The translations under genes were made by a program, and so were the position numbers. A stretch of 34,809 nucleotides of DNA from Candidatus Binatia bacterium (GTDB lineage Bacteria > Desulfobacterota > Binatia > UBA9968 > JAJDTQ01), in the NCBI GenBank assembly GCA_022824205.1, contig JAJEAI010000195.1, positions 1-34,809 of the forward strand, read 5' to 3'. Below the pieces are notes generated by a model. The model had not been told where the DNA came from. It did no database searches and worked only from the letters and a program-made list of their open reading frames with translations. This document shows, in pieces, positions 17,507 to 26,290 of the stretch (positions are counted from its first letter, which is position 1; each line of letters opens with the position of its first letter).

Positions 17507-20500
17507 TGGGCAAACCGGTTGAACGCACCTGCACGGAAGTCCTCGACGGCAACGGAGAAGCCCGTGACGCCGAATGGCAGACCTTGGCTGCGTTCCGTGA
17601 TTGTGGGGCTTACGTGCTGCTGGGCCCACCCGGTGCCGGCAAGACGGTATCCTTCAAACAGGAGGCTACAGAGGGAGGCTATTGCGATGTTCGCGACTTC
17701 ACCTCCCTCAGCAAAAACCGCTGGGACCACGTCGAGAGATTATTTATCGACGGGCTTGACGAGATGCGGGTTACAGCGCCCGACCCGCGCACGCCACTCG
17801 ACGCGATCAGAGGAAGACTCGACGCGCTGGGACGTCCACGGTTTCGGCTCTCGTGTCGTGAAGCGGACTGGTTCGGTGCACCGGACCGAAAGCGGCTTGA
17901 ATCGGTCTCTCCGGACGGGGCTGTGAGAGTCCTGCGTTTGGACCCTCTTTCAGAGGGAAACGTCCGCGACATCCTGAACGACGAAGGTGTGGAAGAGATC
18001 GACCAATTCGTTGACGAGGCGAGGGCCCGCGGGCTTGGAACGCTGCTCTCGAACCCTCAAACCCTGAAACTGTTGGCGGTCGCCGTCGAGGGCGGCAACT
18101 GGCCGAAGACGCGAAAGGAGACGTTCGAGGCCGCGTGCCGCACTCTCATCCATGAGACTAACGTAGAGCACCTCCAGGCGGCTCCGCAGCGTCCTGACTC
18201 GGAGATCCTTCGCACGGCAGGACACCTGGATACTGTGCAACTGCTGACCGGCCAAGCAGGGTATCGAACCCGAACCGACAACGTGGACGGCTATATCGAC
18301 CTGCGCGACTTCCTGGAACCATCTCAGGACACTCTGTTGGCGGCGCTGCACACCAAGCTGTTCAATGTCCATGACGGGCTGGCCACGCCGATTCACCGGC
18401 ATATCGCCGAGTTCCTTGCCGGCCGGTACCTGTCGAGTCTGAGCGACGACCACCTTCCGGTACGACGGATTCTTGCCCTACTTGCAGGCGACGACGGCCG
18501 TCCCATTCCGGGAATGCGCGGGTTGAGCGCTTGGTTCGCCGCGCATTGCAAGGCGATCCGCGATGAGATCATCGACCGGGATCCGTTGGGCACGGTCGTG
18601 TACGGTGACGTCAGGAGTTTCACCGTAGACGAGAAACGCTACTTGCTACGCTGTCTGGAACGTGACGCGGAGCGAGACCCCCAGGTGTTTGGCGCATTGC
18701 ATGAGCTGGATTCGCGTTGGCAAGACCTCGCCACACCAAGCATGGAGAAGACATTCCTGGAGACGTTGACAAGCAGGGAGGGGAGTCAGGGAAAACAGAC
18801 GGTGGCGCTTGCCGTCCTCAGGTCCCTCAAGCACAATGCCGTCATTCCCGGTGTCACCTCCGTATTGCTGGATGTCATTAGAGACGGCGGGTGTTGGCCT
18901 GCCATCAGAGACGCCGCATTCGAAGCCTATGTACGGCAGGCCTGGGACAAAGGTGACACGCAGCGTCACTTGAAGGCCTTGCTGGCTGATGTCCACGAAG
19001 GGGTGGTGCCCGACCCACTGGATGATCTGCTCGGCCTCCTTCTAAAGGAACTGTACCCGGAGATAGTTCTTCCTTCCGAGGTTGGACGATACTTGCGCGA
19101 ACGAAGGAGTCCGGTTATTGCTCGGTACGCTGCGTTCTGGGGTTACGACATTATCGAGCGATCCACCGACCCCAACCAACTTGCCGGAGTCCTGGATTCG
19201 TTGGTCGAACGATTCGAGGAACTGGGAAAGACCCACCTCGCCACGCCCGTGTCCTACTGGTTGAAGACGATCCCAGCCAAAATCCTGGCCGCGTATCTGA
19301 AGCGTGCGCCCACGGTTGACCACGACAGGCTGTTTGTCTGGCTTGGCCTTGCGGCCAAGGAAGCAAGCCACGACGCCAGGGGCACCATTCGTGCATGGCT
19401 GAGCCAGCACCCATCGTCCTACAAGGCTGTGGTCCGCTTGGCGGCGGATCGTTTGGCGAACTCGTCGGACCTGCACCTCGAGGTGGATAGACGCCTGTTT
19501 GCCGCTACGGAGCCGCTGGACTTCGATGCATGGTGTCTGCGTGAAGCGGCCAAGAAGGGAACCAACACGGGGGCAGCAACCGAGTTCTTCCTGGACAAAG
19601 CTGTCGGCAGACGGAATATCGAAGACAGGTCTGACGAGGTCGCAGAGAAACACCTGGAGTACGACCCGGACTTGTTGGCCAGCTACCGGAAGCGACAGCA
19701 ACAGAAGGCACAGAACATTGCGGAGTTCACGTCCCAGTCGGCCGAGCGGAAAAGGCAACGTGAGGCCGAAGCCCGCCAGCGACGGACAGAATGGCGCCGA
19801 CTGATCAACGATCAGCAAACGCGGCTACGTGAGAACCGAGCGGCCCCTGCCATCCTGCACCACTTGGCGGCTACCTACCTCGGCTCGTTCACGGATGTAG
19901 AAGGAACGGACGGGCACTCCCGGCTCCGAAACCTGCTGGGTGACGACGCCTTGGTGGACGTTGTGATCGAGGCTCTGCGGGCATCAACAACAAGGGCGGA
20001 CTTGCCCGACATGGCCGCCATCTTTCGTCTCAGGGACGAGGGCAGACAACATTTGCTGATGTTGCCGGTTTTGGTGGGACTCATCGAGAGTTCCTCGTTT
20101 AGTCCCGGGAGGGCACCGCTCGATGAACACGGCATGCAACGGGCGCTGGCTTTTCGATTCAATACGCCTGACCTATGGAACCAGGAGCCGAAATGGTTCC
20201 GGGCCGTGCTACAGGTTCACCCCGAATTGGTAGCGAATGTCCTGATCCGTTCCGTGCGCGCCGATCTGCGACGGAATTCAAGTTCGGCTTTGGGTCTCTA
20301 CGAACTGGCCCACGACCAAGACTACCAACGGGTTGCCGACCTTGCCGTTGTACCCCTGCTCAAATCGTTCCCGACCCGTCACAAGATCGAGCAACTGCAC
20401 GTGCTGAAAATGTTGCTGCATGCAGCCCGGCGTCATGTCGATCCGCACGAGTTACTGCGAATCGTTGAGGACAAGCTGGACCTTCGTAGCATGGACTCGG

Positions 20501-21558
20501 CGCAACAGATGTACTGGATTTGTGCCGGCCTGCTGACGAATCCGGCTCTGTTCACTGACCGGTTGCGCGAAAAGCTCACCGCGCGTGGCCACGAACGTCG
20601 CGTAAGGCGCGTTGCGGAGTTTCTTTACGATTGCGACATGACGTCCCTCGAGGCGCTCGACGTCGTCGCGCTGGAGATGCTCATCGAGTCCCTTGGCAAA
20701 TCCTACCGGCCCGTTGGTTGGCCCGACGACGATTCCGAGGCAGGGCGCGGCGTGGCAAGGAATCCCGAGTACAAGGGCCTGATCGTTGATTCGCTCCTCA
20801 ACGCACTGTCCACAAAACCGTCCCACGACGCCACAGACGTACTCCAACGCTTGTCCGAGAACCATTCGTTGAAACCATGGCGCCTCGGACTGCAAGACGC
20901 GGCAAGCACACAGCGCGAGGTCCGCCGCGCAGCGAACTTCCAGCACCCGACGGTTCAACAGGTGCTGGAAACCCTCGATGACCGGCGACCCGCGAATCCG
21001 GCCGACCTGGCGGCCCTCACCGTGGATGTCCTGATTGAACTGAGTAAGGAAATCCGCCACGGGAACACCTCGGACTGGCGACAGTACTGGAACCTGCAAC
21101 AGGAATCCGCCGAACCGATCCGGGAGAACGACGGCCGCGACAGGTTGCTGTCAGACCTCAAGCCAAGACTAGGACGATTCAACGTCGTTGCCATGCAGGA
21201 AGGTACTTACGCCGACGACAAGAGAGCGGACATCCAGGTCTCATGCGACGGCTTCAACGTACCGATCGAGATCAAGAAGAGCACGCACGATGATCTTTGG
21301 CGGGCCATCCGCAATCAATTGATCGCCAAGTACACTCGCGATCCCGGCTGCGATGGCTACGGCATCTACCTCGTCTTGTCGTTCGGCCGCCACCTGTGCA
21401 AGGGACCGCCCAACGGACCGGCACCGGAAACGCCCGATGCCCTCCGCGACCAACTCCTCGCCACGGCCAACCTCTCCCCCGAGGAGCGCCGCAAGATCTC
21501 CGTCGTCGTCATCGACGTATCGAAGCCTCAGCACCAATCTGGTAGCATGCCGGCATGA
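17506..21558 (+). CDS. Large STAND/NACHT-like P-loop NTPase with C-terminal PD-(D/E)XK nuclease-like domain
   Basis: A 1350-residue protein. The P-loop LGPPGAGKT is at residues 39-47, Walker B LFIDGLDE at 79-86, and RFRLSCREADW at 113-122 resembles the sensor strand of NACHT ATPases. Residues of about 150-1200 are helical repeats with no motif I can name, including a charged coiled coil near 710-770 (KRQQQKAQNIAEFTSQSAERKRQREAEARQ region). The end contains Asp1242 (RADIQ), Glu1255-x-Lys1257 (IEIKKS) and Gln1271, the PD-(D/E)XK nuclease pattern. In known antiviral STAND proteins (Avs) the nuclease is usually N-terminal, so the order here is reversed. The coupled upstream ATPase and downstream overlap (ATGA) with an oxidoreductase gene are notable. 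Function as defence is inference. Confidence 0.82.
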   Translation: MGKPVERTCTEVLDGNGEARDAEWQTLAAFRDCGAYVLLGPPGAGKTVSFKQEATEGGYCDVRDFTSLSKNRWDHVERLFIDGLDEMRVTAPDPRTPLDAIRGRLDALGRPRFRLSCREADWFGAPDRKRLESVSPDGAVRVLRLDPLSEGNVRDILNDEGVEEIDQFVDEARARGLGTLLSNPQTLKLLAVAVEGGNWPKTRKETFEAACRTLIHETNVEHLQAAPQRPDSEILRTAGHLDTVQLLTGQAGYRTRTDNVDGYIDLRDFLEPSQDTLLAALHTKLFNVHDGLATPIHRHIAEFLAGRYLSSLSDDHLPVRRILALLAGDDGRPIPGMRGLSAWFAAHCKAIRDEIIDRDPLGTVVYGDVRSFTVDEKRYLLRCLERDAERDPQVFGALHELDSRWQDLATPSMEKTFLETLTSREGSQGKQTVALAVLRSLKHNAVIPGVTSVLLDVIRDGGCWPAIRDAAFEAYVRQAWDKGDTQRHLKALLADVHEGVVPDPLDDLLGLLLKELYPEIVLPSEVGRYLRERRSPVIARYAAFWGYDIIERSTDPNQLAGVLDSLVERFEELGKTHLATPVSYWLKTIPAKILAAYLKRAPTVDHDRLFVWLGLAAKEASHDARGTIRAWLSQHPSSYKAVVRLAADRLANSSDLHLEVDRRLFAATEPLDFDAWCLREAAKKGTNTGAATEFFLDKAVGRRNIEDRSDEVAEKHLEYDPDLLASYRKRQQQKAQNIAEFTSQSAERKRQREAEARQRRTEWRRLINDQQTRLRENRAAPAILHHLAATYLGSFTDVEGTDGHSRLRNLLGDDALVDVVIEALRASTTRADLPDMAAIFRLRDEGRQHLLMLPVLVGLIESSSFSPGRAPLDEHGMQRALAFRFNTPDLWNQEPKWFRAVLQVHPELVANVLIRSVRADLRRNSSSALGLYELAHDQDYQRVADLAVVPLLKSFPTRHKIEQLHVLKMLLHAARRHVDPHELLRIVEDKLDLRSMDSAQQMYWICAGLLTNPALFTDRLREKLTARGHERRVRRVAEFLYDCDMTSLEALDVVALEMLIESLGKSYRPVGWPDDDSEAGRGVARNPEYKGLIVDSLLNALSTKPSHDATDVLQRLSENHSLKPWRLGLQDAASTQREVRRAANFQHPTVQQVLETLDDRRPANPADLAALTVDVLIELSKEIRHGNTSDWRQYWNLQQESAEPIRENDGRDRLLSDLKPRLGRFNVVAMQEGTYADDKRADIQVSCDGFNVPIEIKKSTHDDLWRAIRNQLIAKYTRDPGCDGYGIYLVLSFGRHLCKGPPNGPAPETPDALRDQLLATANLSPEERRKISVVVIDVSKPQHQSGSMPA

Positions 21559-23900
21559 CCTCGAAGATCCGCACCTACTGCGCCATGAGCAAGTCCCGCT
21601 GTGGGGTGGTGGCCACGGTGGAGGACGGGCGCTTCGTGCGCCTGGAGCCGGACGCGGAACATCCCAACCGGGGTATCTGCATCAAGGGGCAGGCGGCGCC
21701 GGAGTTGGTGTACGACCCGGAGCGGCTGCGCTGGCCGCTCCGGCGCACCAATCCCAAGAGCGACCCGGACCCGGGCTGGGTGCGGGTGGGCTGGGACGAG
21801 GCCATGGCGGAGATCGCCGAGCGGCTGGGGGCGTTGCGGGACCGCTACGGCGCGGAGTCGGTGTTCTTCTACCGCGGGGCGTCGGGGGGTAGCGCGTCGG
21901 CGGAGTACGAGCCGTGGCTGATCCGCTTCGCCAGCCTGTTCGGGAGCCCGAACACCGTGTCCACGGGACACATCTGCAGTTGGCACAAGGACAATGGGTC
22001 CCGCTACACGTACGGCAGCGGGATTCCGAACCCGGACTTCGAGAACACGGCCTGCATCCTGCTCTGGGGGCACAACCCCAACGCCTCCTGGCCCACCCAG
22101 GCCATGCGCATCTCCGCGGCGCGCAAGCGCGGCGCCAGGCTCATCGTCATCGACCCGCGGGCGATCCCGCTCACGCGCAAGGCGGACCTCTGGCTCAAGG
22201 TGCGGCCGGGCACGGACGGGCTGCTGGCGCTGAGCTTCCTCCACGTGATGCTGGCGGAGAGACTCTACGACGCGGAGTTCCTGCGCGACTGGACCAACGC
22301 GCGCCTGCTCGTGCGCGAAGCCTCGGGTGAGATGTTGACGCAGGACGCGGTGGCTGCCGGCGGATCGCGCGATCTCTACGGCGTATGGGACGAGGCGGCC
22401 GGCGCGCTCACGTTCCACCACCCGGAGAACCCAACGCCGGTCTCGCGGCCGGCCCTGGAGGGTTCATTCGAGATCGGGCTCGCGAACGGCTCCACGGAAC
22501 GGGTCACGCCCGCCTTCGAACTGCTGAAGCGACACTTGGCCCGGTACACCCCGGAAGACACGGCGGAGGCCACCGGCGTCGACCCCGACCTCGCCCGGCG
22601 CGCGGTGCGGCTCTTCTGCGACACGCCGCCGGGCTGCTACTACAGCTACAACGGCCTGGAGCAGCACGCCAACGCCATGCAGACCAACCGCGCGGTGTGC
22701 CTGTTCTACAGCCTTACCGGGAACCTCGACCGGCCCGGCGGCAACGTGCGCTTCGCCAAGACCCCGGTCAACGGCATGGACGGACGCAAGTTCCTCCCCA
22801 GGGAGCAGGAACGGAAGCGGCTCGGGCTCGACGCCCGGCCGCTGGGGCCCGTGGCCACCGGCCGGGTGCAGGCCTACGAGGTGTACCGCGCCGTGTTGGA
22901 GGGCGACCCCTATCCCGTCAAGGGCTTCCTGAGCTTCGGCGGCGACATCATCATGGCCAACGGGGACACGCTCCGGGGCCGGGGCGCGCTCCAGCAACTC
23001 GACCTCTACGTGCAGACCGACTTCTACGAGACCCCCGCGGGGCGTTACGCCGACTTCCTCCTGCCCGCGGCCACGTCCTGGGAGGACTGGCACGTGAAAG
23101 GTTCCTTCGACCAGGGGGCGGCCACGAGCACATGGCTGCAGTACCGGGCGCCGGTGGTGCCGCCGCAACACGAGAGCCGCTCGGACGCGGACATCCTCTT
23201 CGACCTCGCCGGCAGGATGGGCTTCGACGAACACTTCTGGCACGGCGACCGGGAGGCGGCGCTGGACTACATGCTGGAGCCCGCCGGCATCACGGTGGTG
23301 CGGTTGAAGAAGCACCCGGGCGGACTGTCCCTGCCCAGGGAAACGCGCTACCGCAAGTACCTGGACAACGGCTTCGACACGCGCTCGCGGCTGGTGGAGA
23401 TATACTCCATCCCGTTCCAGGAACAGGGCTACGCGCCGCTGCCGGACTTCACTCCGAGCGAGTCCGGGTTCGGCGGCGAGGTGGTGCGCGATTATCCCTT
23501 CACCCTGACAACGGCCAAGGGCATCCACTTCTGCCACGGGCAACACCGGTCGGTGCCGTCGCTCCGCGCCAAGACCCCGGAGCCTCTGGTCGAGATCCAC
23601 CCCGAGGACGCCACGGACCTCGGCATCGCCGCCCAGACGCCGGTTCGGGTGGAGACCAAGGTGGCCGCGGTCACCATGAAGGCACACCTCAACGCGGAGC
23701 TTCCCCGCAAGGTCATCCGCGTCATGCACGGCTGGTGGCAGGGCTGCCCCGATCTCGGGCTGCCTGGCTACGACCCCTTCAGCGCCGAAGGCGCCAACGT
23801 GAACCTCATCATCGACAACGACGTCATCGACCCCATCACCGGCTCGGTGCCGCACCGCTCCTACCCGTGCCGAGTGGCCCCTGTATGCCCGACCCCCTGA
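21555..23900 (+). CDS. Molybdopterin-dependent oxidoreductase (DMSO reductase family)
   Basis: A 781-residue catalytic subunit of the DMSO-reductase superfamily. It has an N-terminal iron-sulfur motif, a molybdopterin domain (GHICSWHKDNGS, with Cys141 as probable Mo ligand; LLWGHNPNASWPTQAMR; VIDPRAIPLTRKADLWLKVRPGTDGLLAL), and a C-terminal dinucleotide-binding domain (HPEDATDLGIA, DPITGSVPHRSYPCRV). The cluster motif reads C9-xx-S12-xxx-C16 with C42: the second cysteine is serine (AGC at 21588-21590), a single base from TGC. No signal peptide is present, so it is probably cytoplasmic. It starts inside the stop region of the STAND gene (ATGA) and overlaps a TauE/SafE exporter at its end. The substrate is unknown; an anion released by its reaction might be exported. 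Confidence 0.92.
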   Translation: MTSKIRTYCAMSKSRCGVVATVEDGRFVRLEPDAEHPNRGICIKGQAAPELVYDPERLRWPLRRTNPKSDPDPGWVRVGWDEAMAEIAERLGALRDRYGAESVFFYRGASGGSASAEYEPWLIRFASLFGSPNTVSTGHICSWHKDNGSRYTYGSGIPNPDFENTACILLWGHNPNASWPTQAMRISAARKRGARLIVIDPRAIPLTRKADLWLKVRPGTDGLLALSFLHVMLAERLYDAEFLRDWTNARLLVREASGEMLTQDAVAAGGSRDLYGVWDEAAGALTFHHPENPTPVSRPALEGSFEIGLANGSTERVTPAFELLKRHLARYTPEDTAEATGVDPDLARRAVRLFCDTPPGCYYSYNGLEQHANAMQTNRAVCLFYSLTGNLDRPGGNVRFAKTPVNGMDGRKFLPREQERKRLGLDARPLGPVATGRVQAYEVYRAVLEGDPYPVKGFLSFGGDIIMANGDTLRGRGALQQLDLYVQTDFYETPAGRYADFLLPAATSWEDWHVKGSFDQGAATSTWLQYRAPVVPPQHESRSDADILFDLAGRMGFDEHFWHGDREAALDYMLEPAGITVVRLKKHPGGLSLPRETRYRKYLDNGFDTRSRLVEIYSIPFQEQGYAPLPDFTPSESGFGGEVVRDYPFTLTTAKGIHFCHGQHRSVPSLRAKTPEPLVEIHPEDATDLGIAAQTPVRVETKVAAVTMKAHLNAELPRKVIRVMHGWWQGCPDLGLPGYDPFSAEGANVNLIIDNDVIDPITGSVPHRSYPCRVAPVCPTP

Positions 23901-24637
23901 CCGCGGTCATCATTTTCGCCGTCTTCCTGTTGGCGGGCGGAGTCAAGGGCTTGGTGGGCTTCGGGCTGCCGACGGTGAGCCTGGGCCTATTGACGGTGGC
24001 CTTCGACCTCACCACCGCCATGGTGCTGTTGCTGGTCCCGTCCTTCGTCACCAACGTGTGGCAGGCCGCGGTGGGCGGCCACGGCCGCGCCATCCTGGCG
24101 CGCCTCTGGCCCTTCCTCGTGACGGCGACGGTCACGGTGTGGATAGGTGCCCTGGTACTGGCGCGGGTGGACGTGGCATGGCTGTCGGCGCTGCTGGGGC
24201 TGCTGCTGGTAGTTTACTCCGTGTTGAACCTGGCCGGCGTGCGCATCGCCCTTGCGCCCGGACAGGAGACTTGGGCCGGCCCGCTGGTCGGCGCGGTCAA
24301 CGGGGTCGTCACCGGGATGACCGGCTCCTTCGTGGTACCCGGCGTCCTGTACCTCCAGGCCATCGGCCTCGCCCGCGACATGCTCGTGCAGGCCATGGGA
24401 ATATTCTTCACGCTGTCCACCGTTGCGCTGGCCCTGGCGCTACGGGGCAACGGCGTGCTCGACCTGTCCTACGGCGCATGGTCCGCGGCGGCGCTGGCGC
24501 CCGCGGCCCTGGGCATGATCGCGGGCCGGCGCATCCGCGGACGCCTCTCCGAGGAACGGTTCAGGCAGGTGCTCTTCATCGCCTTGTCGGTGCTGGGGGG
24601 CTACATCGTGGCACGATCAGCCTGGGCCCTGGCATGA
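23885..24637 (+). CDS. TauE/SafE-type anion permease (sulfite exporter family)
   Basis: A 250-residue membrane protein with about eight hydrophobic segments (TAVIIFAVFLLAGGVKG, LLTVAFDLTTAMVLLL, WPFLVTATVTVWIGALVLA, WLSALLGLLLVVYSVL and others). Short family signatures are visible: GGVKGLVGFGLPTVSLGLL near the N-terminus and GMTGSFVVPGVLYL in the middle. Members move sulfite, sulfonates or other organic anions across the cytoplasmic membrane. Its ATG lies 16 bases inside the oxidoreductase gene, so the pair is cotranscribed. The context hints that it removes or imports an anion used or made by the oxidoreductase, but this cannot be shown here. Confidence 0.9.
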   Translation: MPDPLTAVIIFAVFLLAGGVKGLVGFGLPTVSLGLLTVAFDLTTAMVLLLVPSFVTNVWQAAVGGHGRAILARLWPFLVTATVTVWIGALVLARVDVAWLSALLGLLLVVYSVLNLAGVRIALAPGQETWAGPLVGAVNGVVTGMTGSFVVPGVLYLQAIGLARDMLVQAMGIFFTLSTVALALALRGNGVLDLSYGAWSAAALAPAALGMIAGRRIRGRLSEERFRQVLFIALSVLGGYIVARSAWALA

Positions 24638-24681
24638 CCCGCCGGCCGCCGTACCGCGCCCCGGCACCGAGCTTTCCCACG

Positions 24682-24712
24682 GGCCTCTTGCCGAAACGGC
24701 AGGCAAGGGGCC
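24682..24712 (+). terminator. Possible stem-loop after the exporter gene
   Basis: TGCCG-AAA-CGGCA (24689-24701) is nested in GGCC...GGCC arms, with an alternative pairing of CTTGCC and GGCAAG. It sits 45 bases after the exporter stop and before the proposed promoter of the next gene. There is no U run, so a terminator role is only likely if it is factor-assisted. Confidence 0.35.
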
Positions 24713-24722
24713 AATACCGTTG

Positions 24723-24751
24723 TTGACGTCGTTCGATCCACGGGTTATCCA
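24723..24751 (+). promoter_or_regulatory. Possible sigma-70-type promoter
   Basis: TTGACG at 24723-24728 and TATCCA at 24746-24751 with a 17-base spacer, about 50 bases upstream of the ATG at 24801. The -35 element is a 5/6 match; the -10 is weak. Confidence 0.4.
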
Positions 24752-24800
24752 ACATTCGTCCTCGGAACGGAGCCCATCAACACCACGAAAGGAACGCACC

Positions 24801-25232
24801 ATGGCTAACCGAACGAAACCGATACTCTCGGCGGCATCGGCCGCGCTCCTCGCGCTGAGCCTGTTCGGACCTCCACTGCTGCCGGGTACGTCTCGGGTCC
24901 ACGGCCAGGACGCAATGAAGGGCCGTCCATCCGTGAAATACGTCTTCACGGTGGACTATCCCGTGGACGGCAAGGACAAGTATATCGCCTGGGTGACAAG
25001 CGTCGTCGAAGTGCTCAAGTCTCCGCCCGAAGTGCGGCGCATCACCTCCTACGACAACTACTACGGAGCATCGCCCCACCGCGTCGTCGAGTTCGAGTTC
25101 GACAACCTCGAAGACGCCGGGAAGTACTTCGCCAACGAGAAGGTCAGCGCCGTCTTCGCCGACGTGCCTAAATATGGCCTGAACGGGAAAGTCCAGATAA
25201 TGGTGCTGCGGAGCGACTACACAGCCAAGTGA
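24801..25232 (+). CDS. Exported small protein with ferredoxin-like (dimeric alpha/beta-barrel) look
   Basis: A 143-residue protein. A signal peptide (ILSAASAALLALSLF near residues 9-23, cleavage before about residue 36) leads into a single domain of about 100 residues: VKYVFTVDYPVDGKDKYIAWV, a helix, HRVVEFEFDNLEDAGKYF and QIMVLRSDYTAK. The strand-helix-strand order and the length resemble dimeric alpha/beta-barrel proteins such as NIPSNAP or EthD, but I cannot assign a family. AAAGGA lies 7 bases before the ATG. It stands alone, with its own likely promoter, and converges on the HNH gene. Confidence 0.75.
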   Translation: MANRTKPILSAASAALLALSLFGPPLLPGTSRVHGQDAMKGRPSVKYVFTVDYPVDGKDKYIAWVTSVVEVLKSPPEVRRITSYDNYYGASPHRVVEFEFDNLEDAGKYFANEKVSAVFADVPKYGLNGKVQIMVLRSDYTAK

Positions 25233-25242
25233 CGCGGCGGTT

Positions 25243-25515
25243 TCAGAACGGAAGGCTGTGCTTCCGGGCGTTATTGCAAGGCTTGCAACTCGGGACGACG
25301 TTGCCCCTCGTGCTCTTGCCGCCGCGGATGACGGGCACGAGGTGGTCCATGGTCAACTCGCGCGGCGGGAACCGGCCGCCGCAGTGAGCACACAGACCTT
25401 GACTCGTCCGGTTCTTCCACCACGGGCTGTTGCGCAGCTCCCGCGCCTTCCGGCGCTCCCGGCGGATCTCGTCCTCGGTGACCGGAACGAGGAAGGCATC
25501 GGGGTCCGGCGTCAT
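25243..25515 (-). CDS. HNH endonuclease
   Basis: A compact 90-residue HNH nuclease domain: zinc-like Cys42-xx-Cys45 (LCAHCGGRF), the catalytic DHLVP (Asp57, His58), Asn72 (GNVV) and Cys77-xx-Cys80 (PSCKPCNNARK). Such stand-alone HNH proteins nick or cut DNA and occur in phage, mobile and housekeeping contexts. The ATG at 25515 follows the stop of the small membrane protein gene by one base (TGAGATG), so both are probably cotranscribed. It has no signal peptide. Confidence 0.9.
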   Translation of the reverse strand: MTPDPDAFLVPVTEDEIRRERRKARELRNSPWWKNRTSQGLCAHCGGRFPPRELTMDHLVPVIRGGKSTRGNVVPSCKPCNNARKHSLPF

Positions 25516-25516
25516 C

Positions 25517-25708
25517 TCACAGCACCTTGTTCTTGAGGGTCCTGAAGTAGACGGCGAAGCCCCCGGCGACGCCGAGATAGAGGATACTCCGGGCCAGTGC
25601 CCACACCCCGCCGGCGCCGAAGAAGTTCGTCAGTTCCCAGCCGCTGAAGAAGATGAAGAAGACGACGGACGTCCCGATGAGTATCTTGTGGGCGGTGATC
25701 AGTTTCAT
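25517..25708 (-). CDS. Small two-helix membrane protein
   Basis: A 63-residue protein with two hydrophobic helices, ILIGTSVVFFIFFSGW (about 9-24) and ALARSILYLGVAGGFAVYF (about 37-55), and a basic C-terminus (RTLKNKVL). No family recognised. It lies directly upstream of the HNH gene on the same strand with a one-base gap. The absence of a strong ribosome binding site leaves the start slightly uncertain. Confidence 0.65.
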   Translation of the reverse strand: MKLITAHKILIGTSVVFFIFFSGWELTNFFGAGGVWALARSILYLGVAGGFAVYFRTLKNKVL

Positions 25709-25754
25709 GACTTGAGCATTCCGGTCGAGAGGTATCCCCCGCTTCCCATATCTT

Positions 25755-25774
25755 GTAGATTTTCTAGTAGATTT
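25755..25774. repeat. Short direct repeat GTAGATTT, 12-bp period
   Basis: GTAGATTT at 25755-25762 and 25767-25774 in an AT-rich patch between the divergent small membrane protein and RidA genes, about 30-50 bases before the RidA start. Could be a regulator site on one helical face. Confidence 0.4.
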
Positions 25775-25803
25775 CCGGGAATTCCAACAGGCAAGGAGAA
25801 GCG

Positions 25804-26184
25804 ATGTCCATAGAAGTCGTCCATACCGACAAGGCACCGAACCCCATCGGCCCCTACGAGCAGGCCATCAAGGCCAACGGATTCGTCTATACCGCGGGGC
25901 AAATCGGACTGGAGCCGGGTACCGGGGAGTTGATGTCCGGGGACCTGGAGGCGCAGGCGCGCCGGGTGCTCGACAACGTCACCGCCGTGCTGGAAGCCGC
26001 CGGCACCTCGTGGGGCCGGACGGTCAAGACCACCATCTACCTGAGCGACATGGCCGATTTCGCCGCGGTCAACACCATCTACGAGAGCTACCTGGGAGGC
26101 TCGAAACCCGCCCGCACGACCGTGGCGGTGGCCGGGTTGCCCAAAGGGGCGCTCGTGGAAGTGGACGTGGTGGCGCTGGCGTAG
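25804..26184 (+). CDS. ridA: RidA family enamine/imine deaminase
   Basis: A 126-residue protein matching the RidA (YjgF/YER057c/UK114) family along its whole length: NPIGPYEQAIKANGFVYTAGQIG, QARRVLDNVTAVLEAAG and KPARTTVAVAGLPKGALVEVD. Arg104 and Glu119 fit the substrate-binding arginine and acidic positions of active RidA proteins, which hydrolyse reactive enamine/imine intermediates to ketoacids and ammonia. AAGGAG precedes the ATG. It is divergent from the HNH pair. Confidence 0.95.
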   Translation: MSIEVVHTDKAPNPIGPYEQAIKANGFVYTAGQIGLEPGTGELMSGDLEAQARRVLDNVTAVLEAAGTSWGRTVKTTIYLSDMADFAAVNTIYESYLGGSKPARTTVAVAGLPKGALVEVDVVALA

Positions 26185-26290
26185 CCAACCTCGATGTTGC
26201 AGAAACTGGAAGCATTGAGCGGCCGGGAGGCAAGCCGGACGGGGTTCGGAAGGGTGGAGGGGATTGTCAGAGGCAACAACCCCCTGAATC

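Noticed and set aside
22464..23855. 463-residue minus-strand frame
   Set aside because: Antisense shadow of the molybdopterin oxidoreductase, Arg/Val/Gly/His-rich with no motif.
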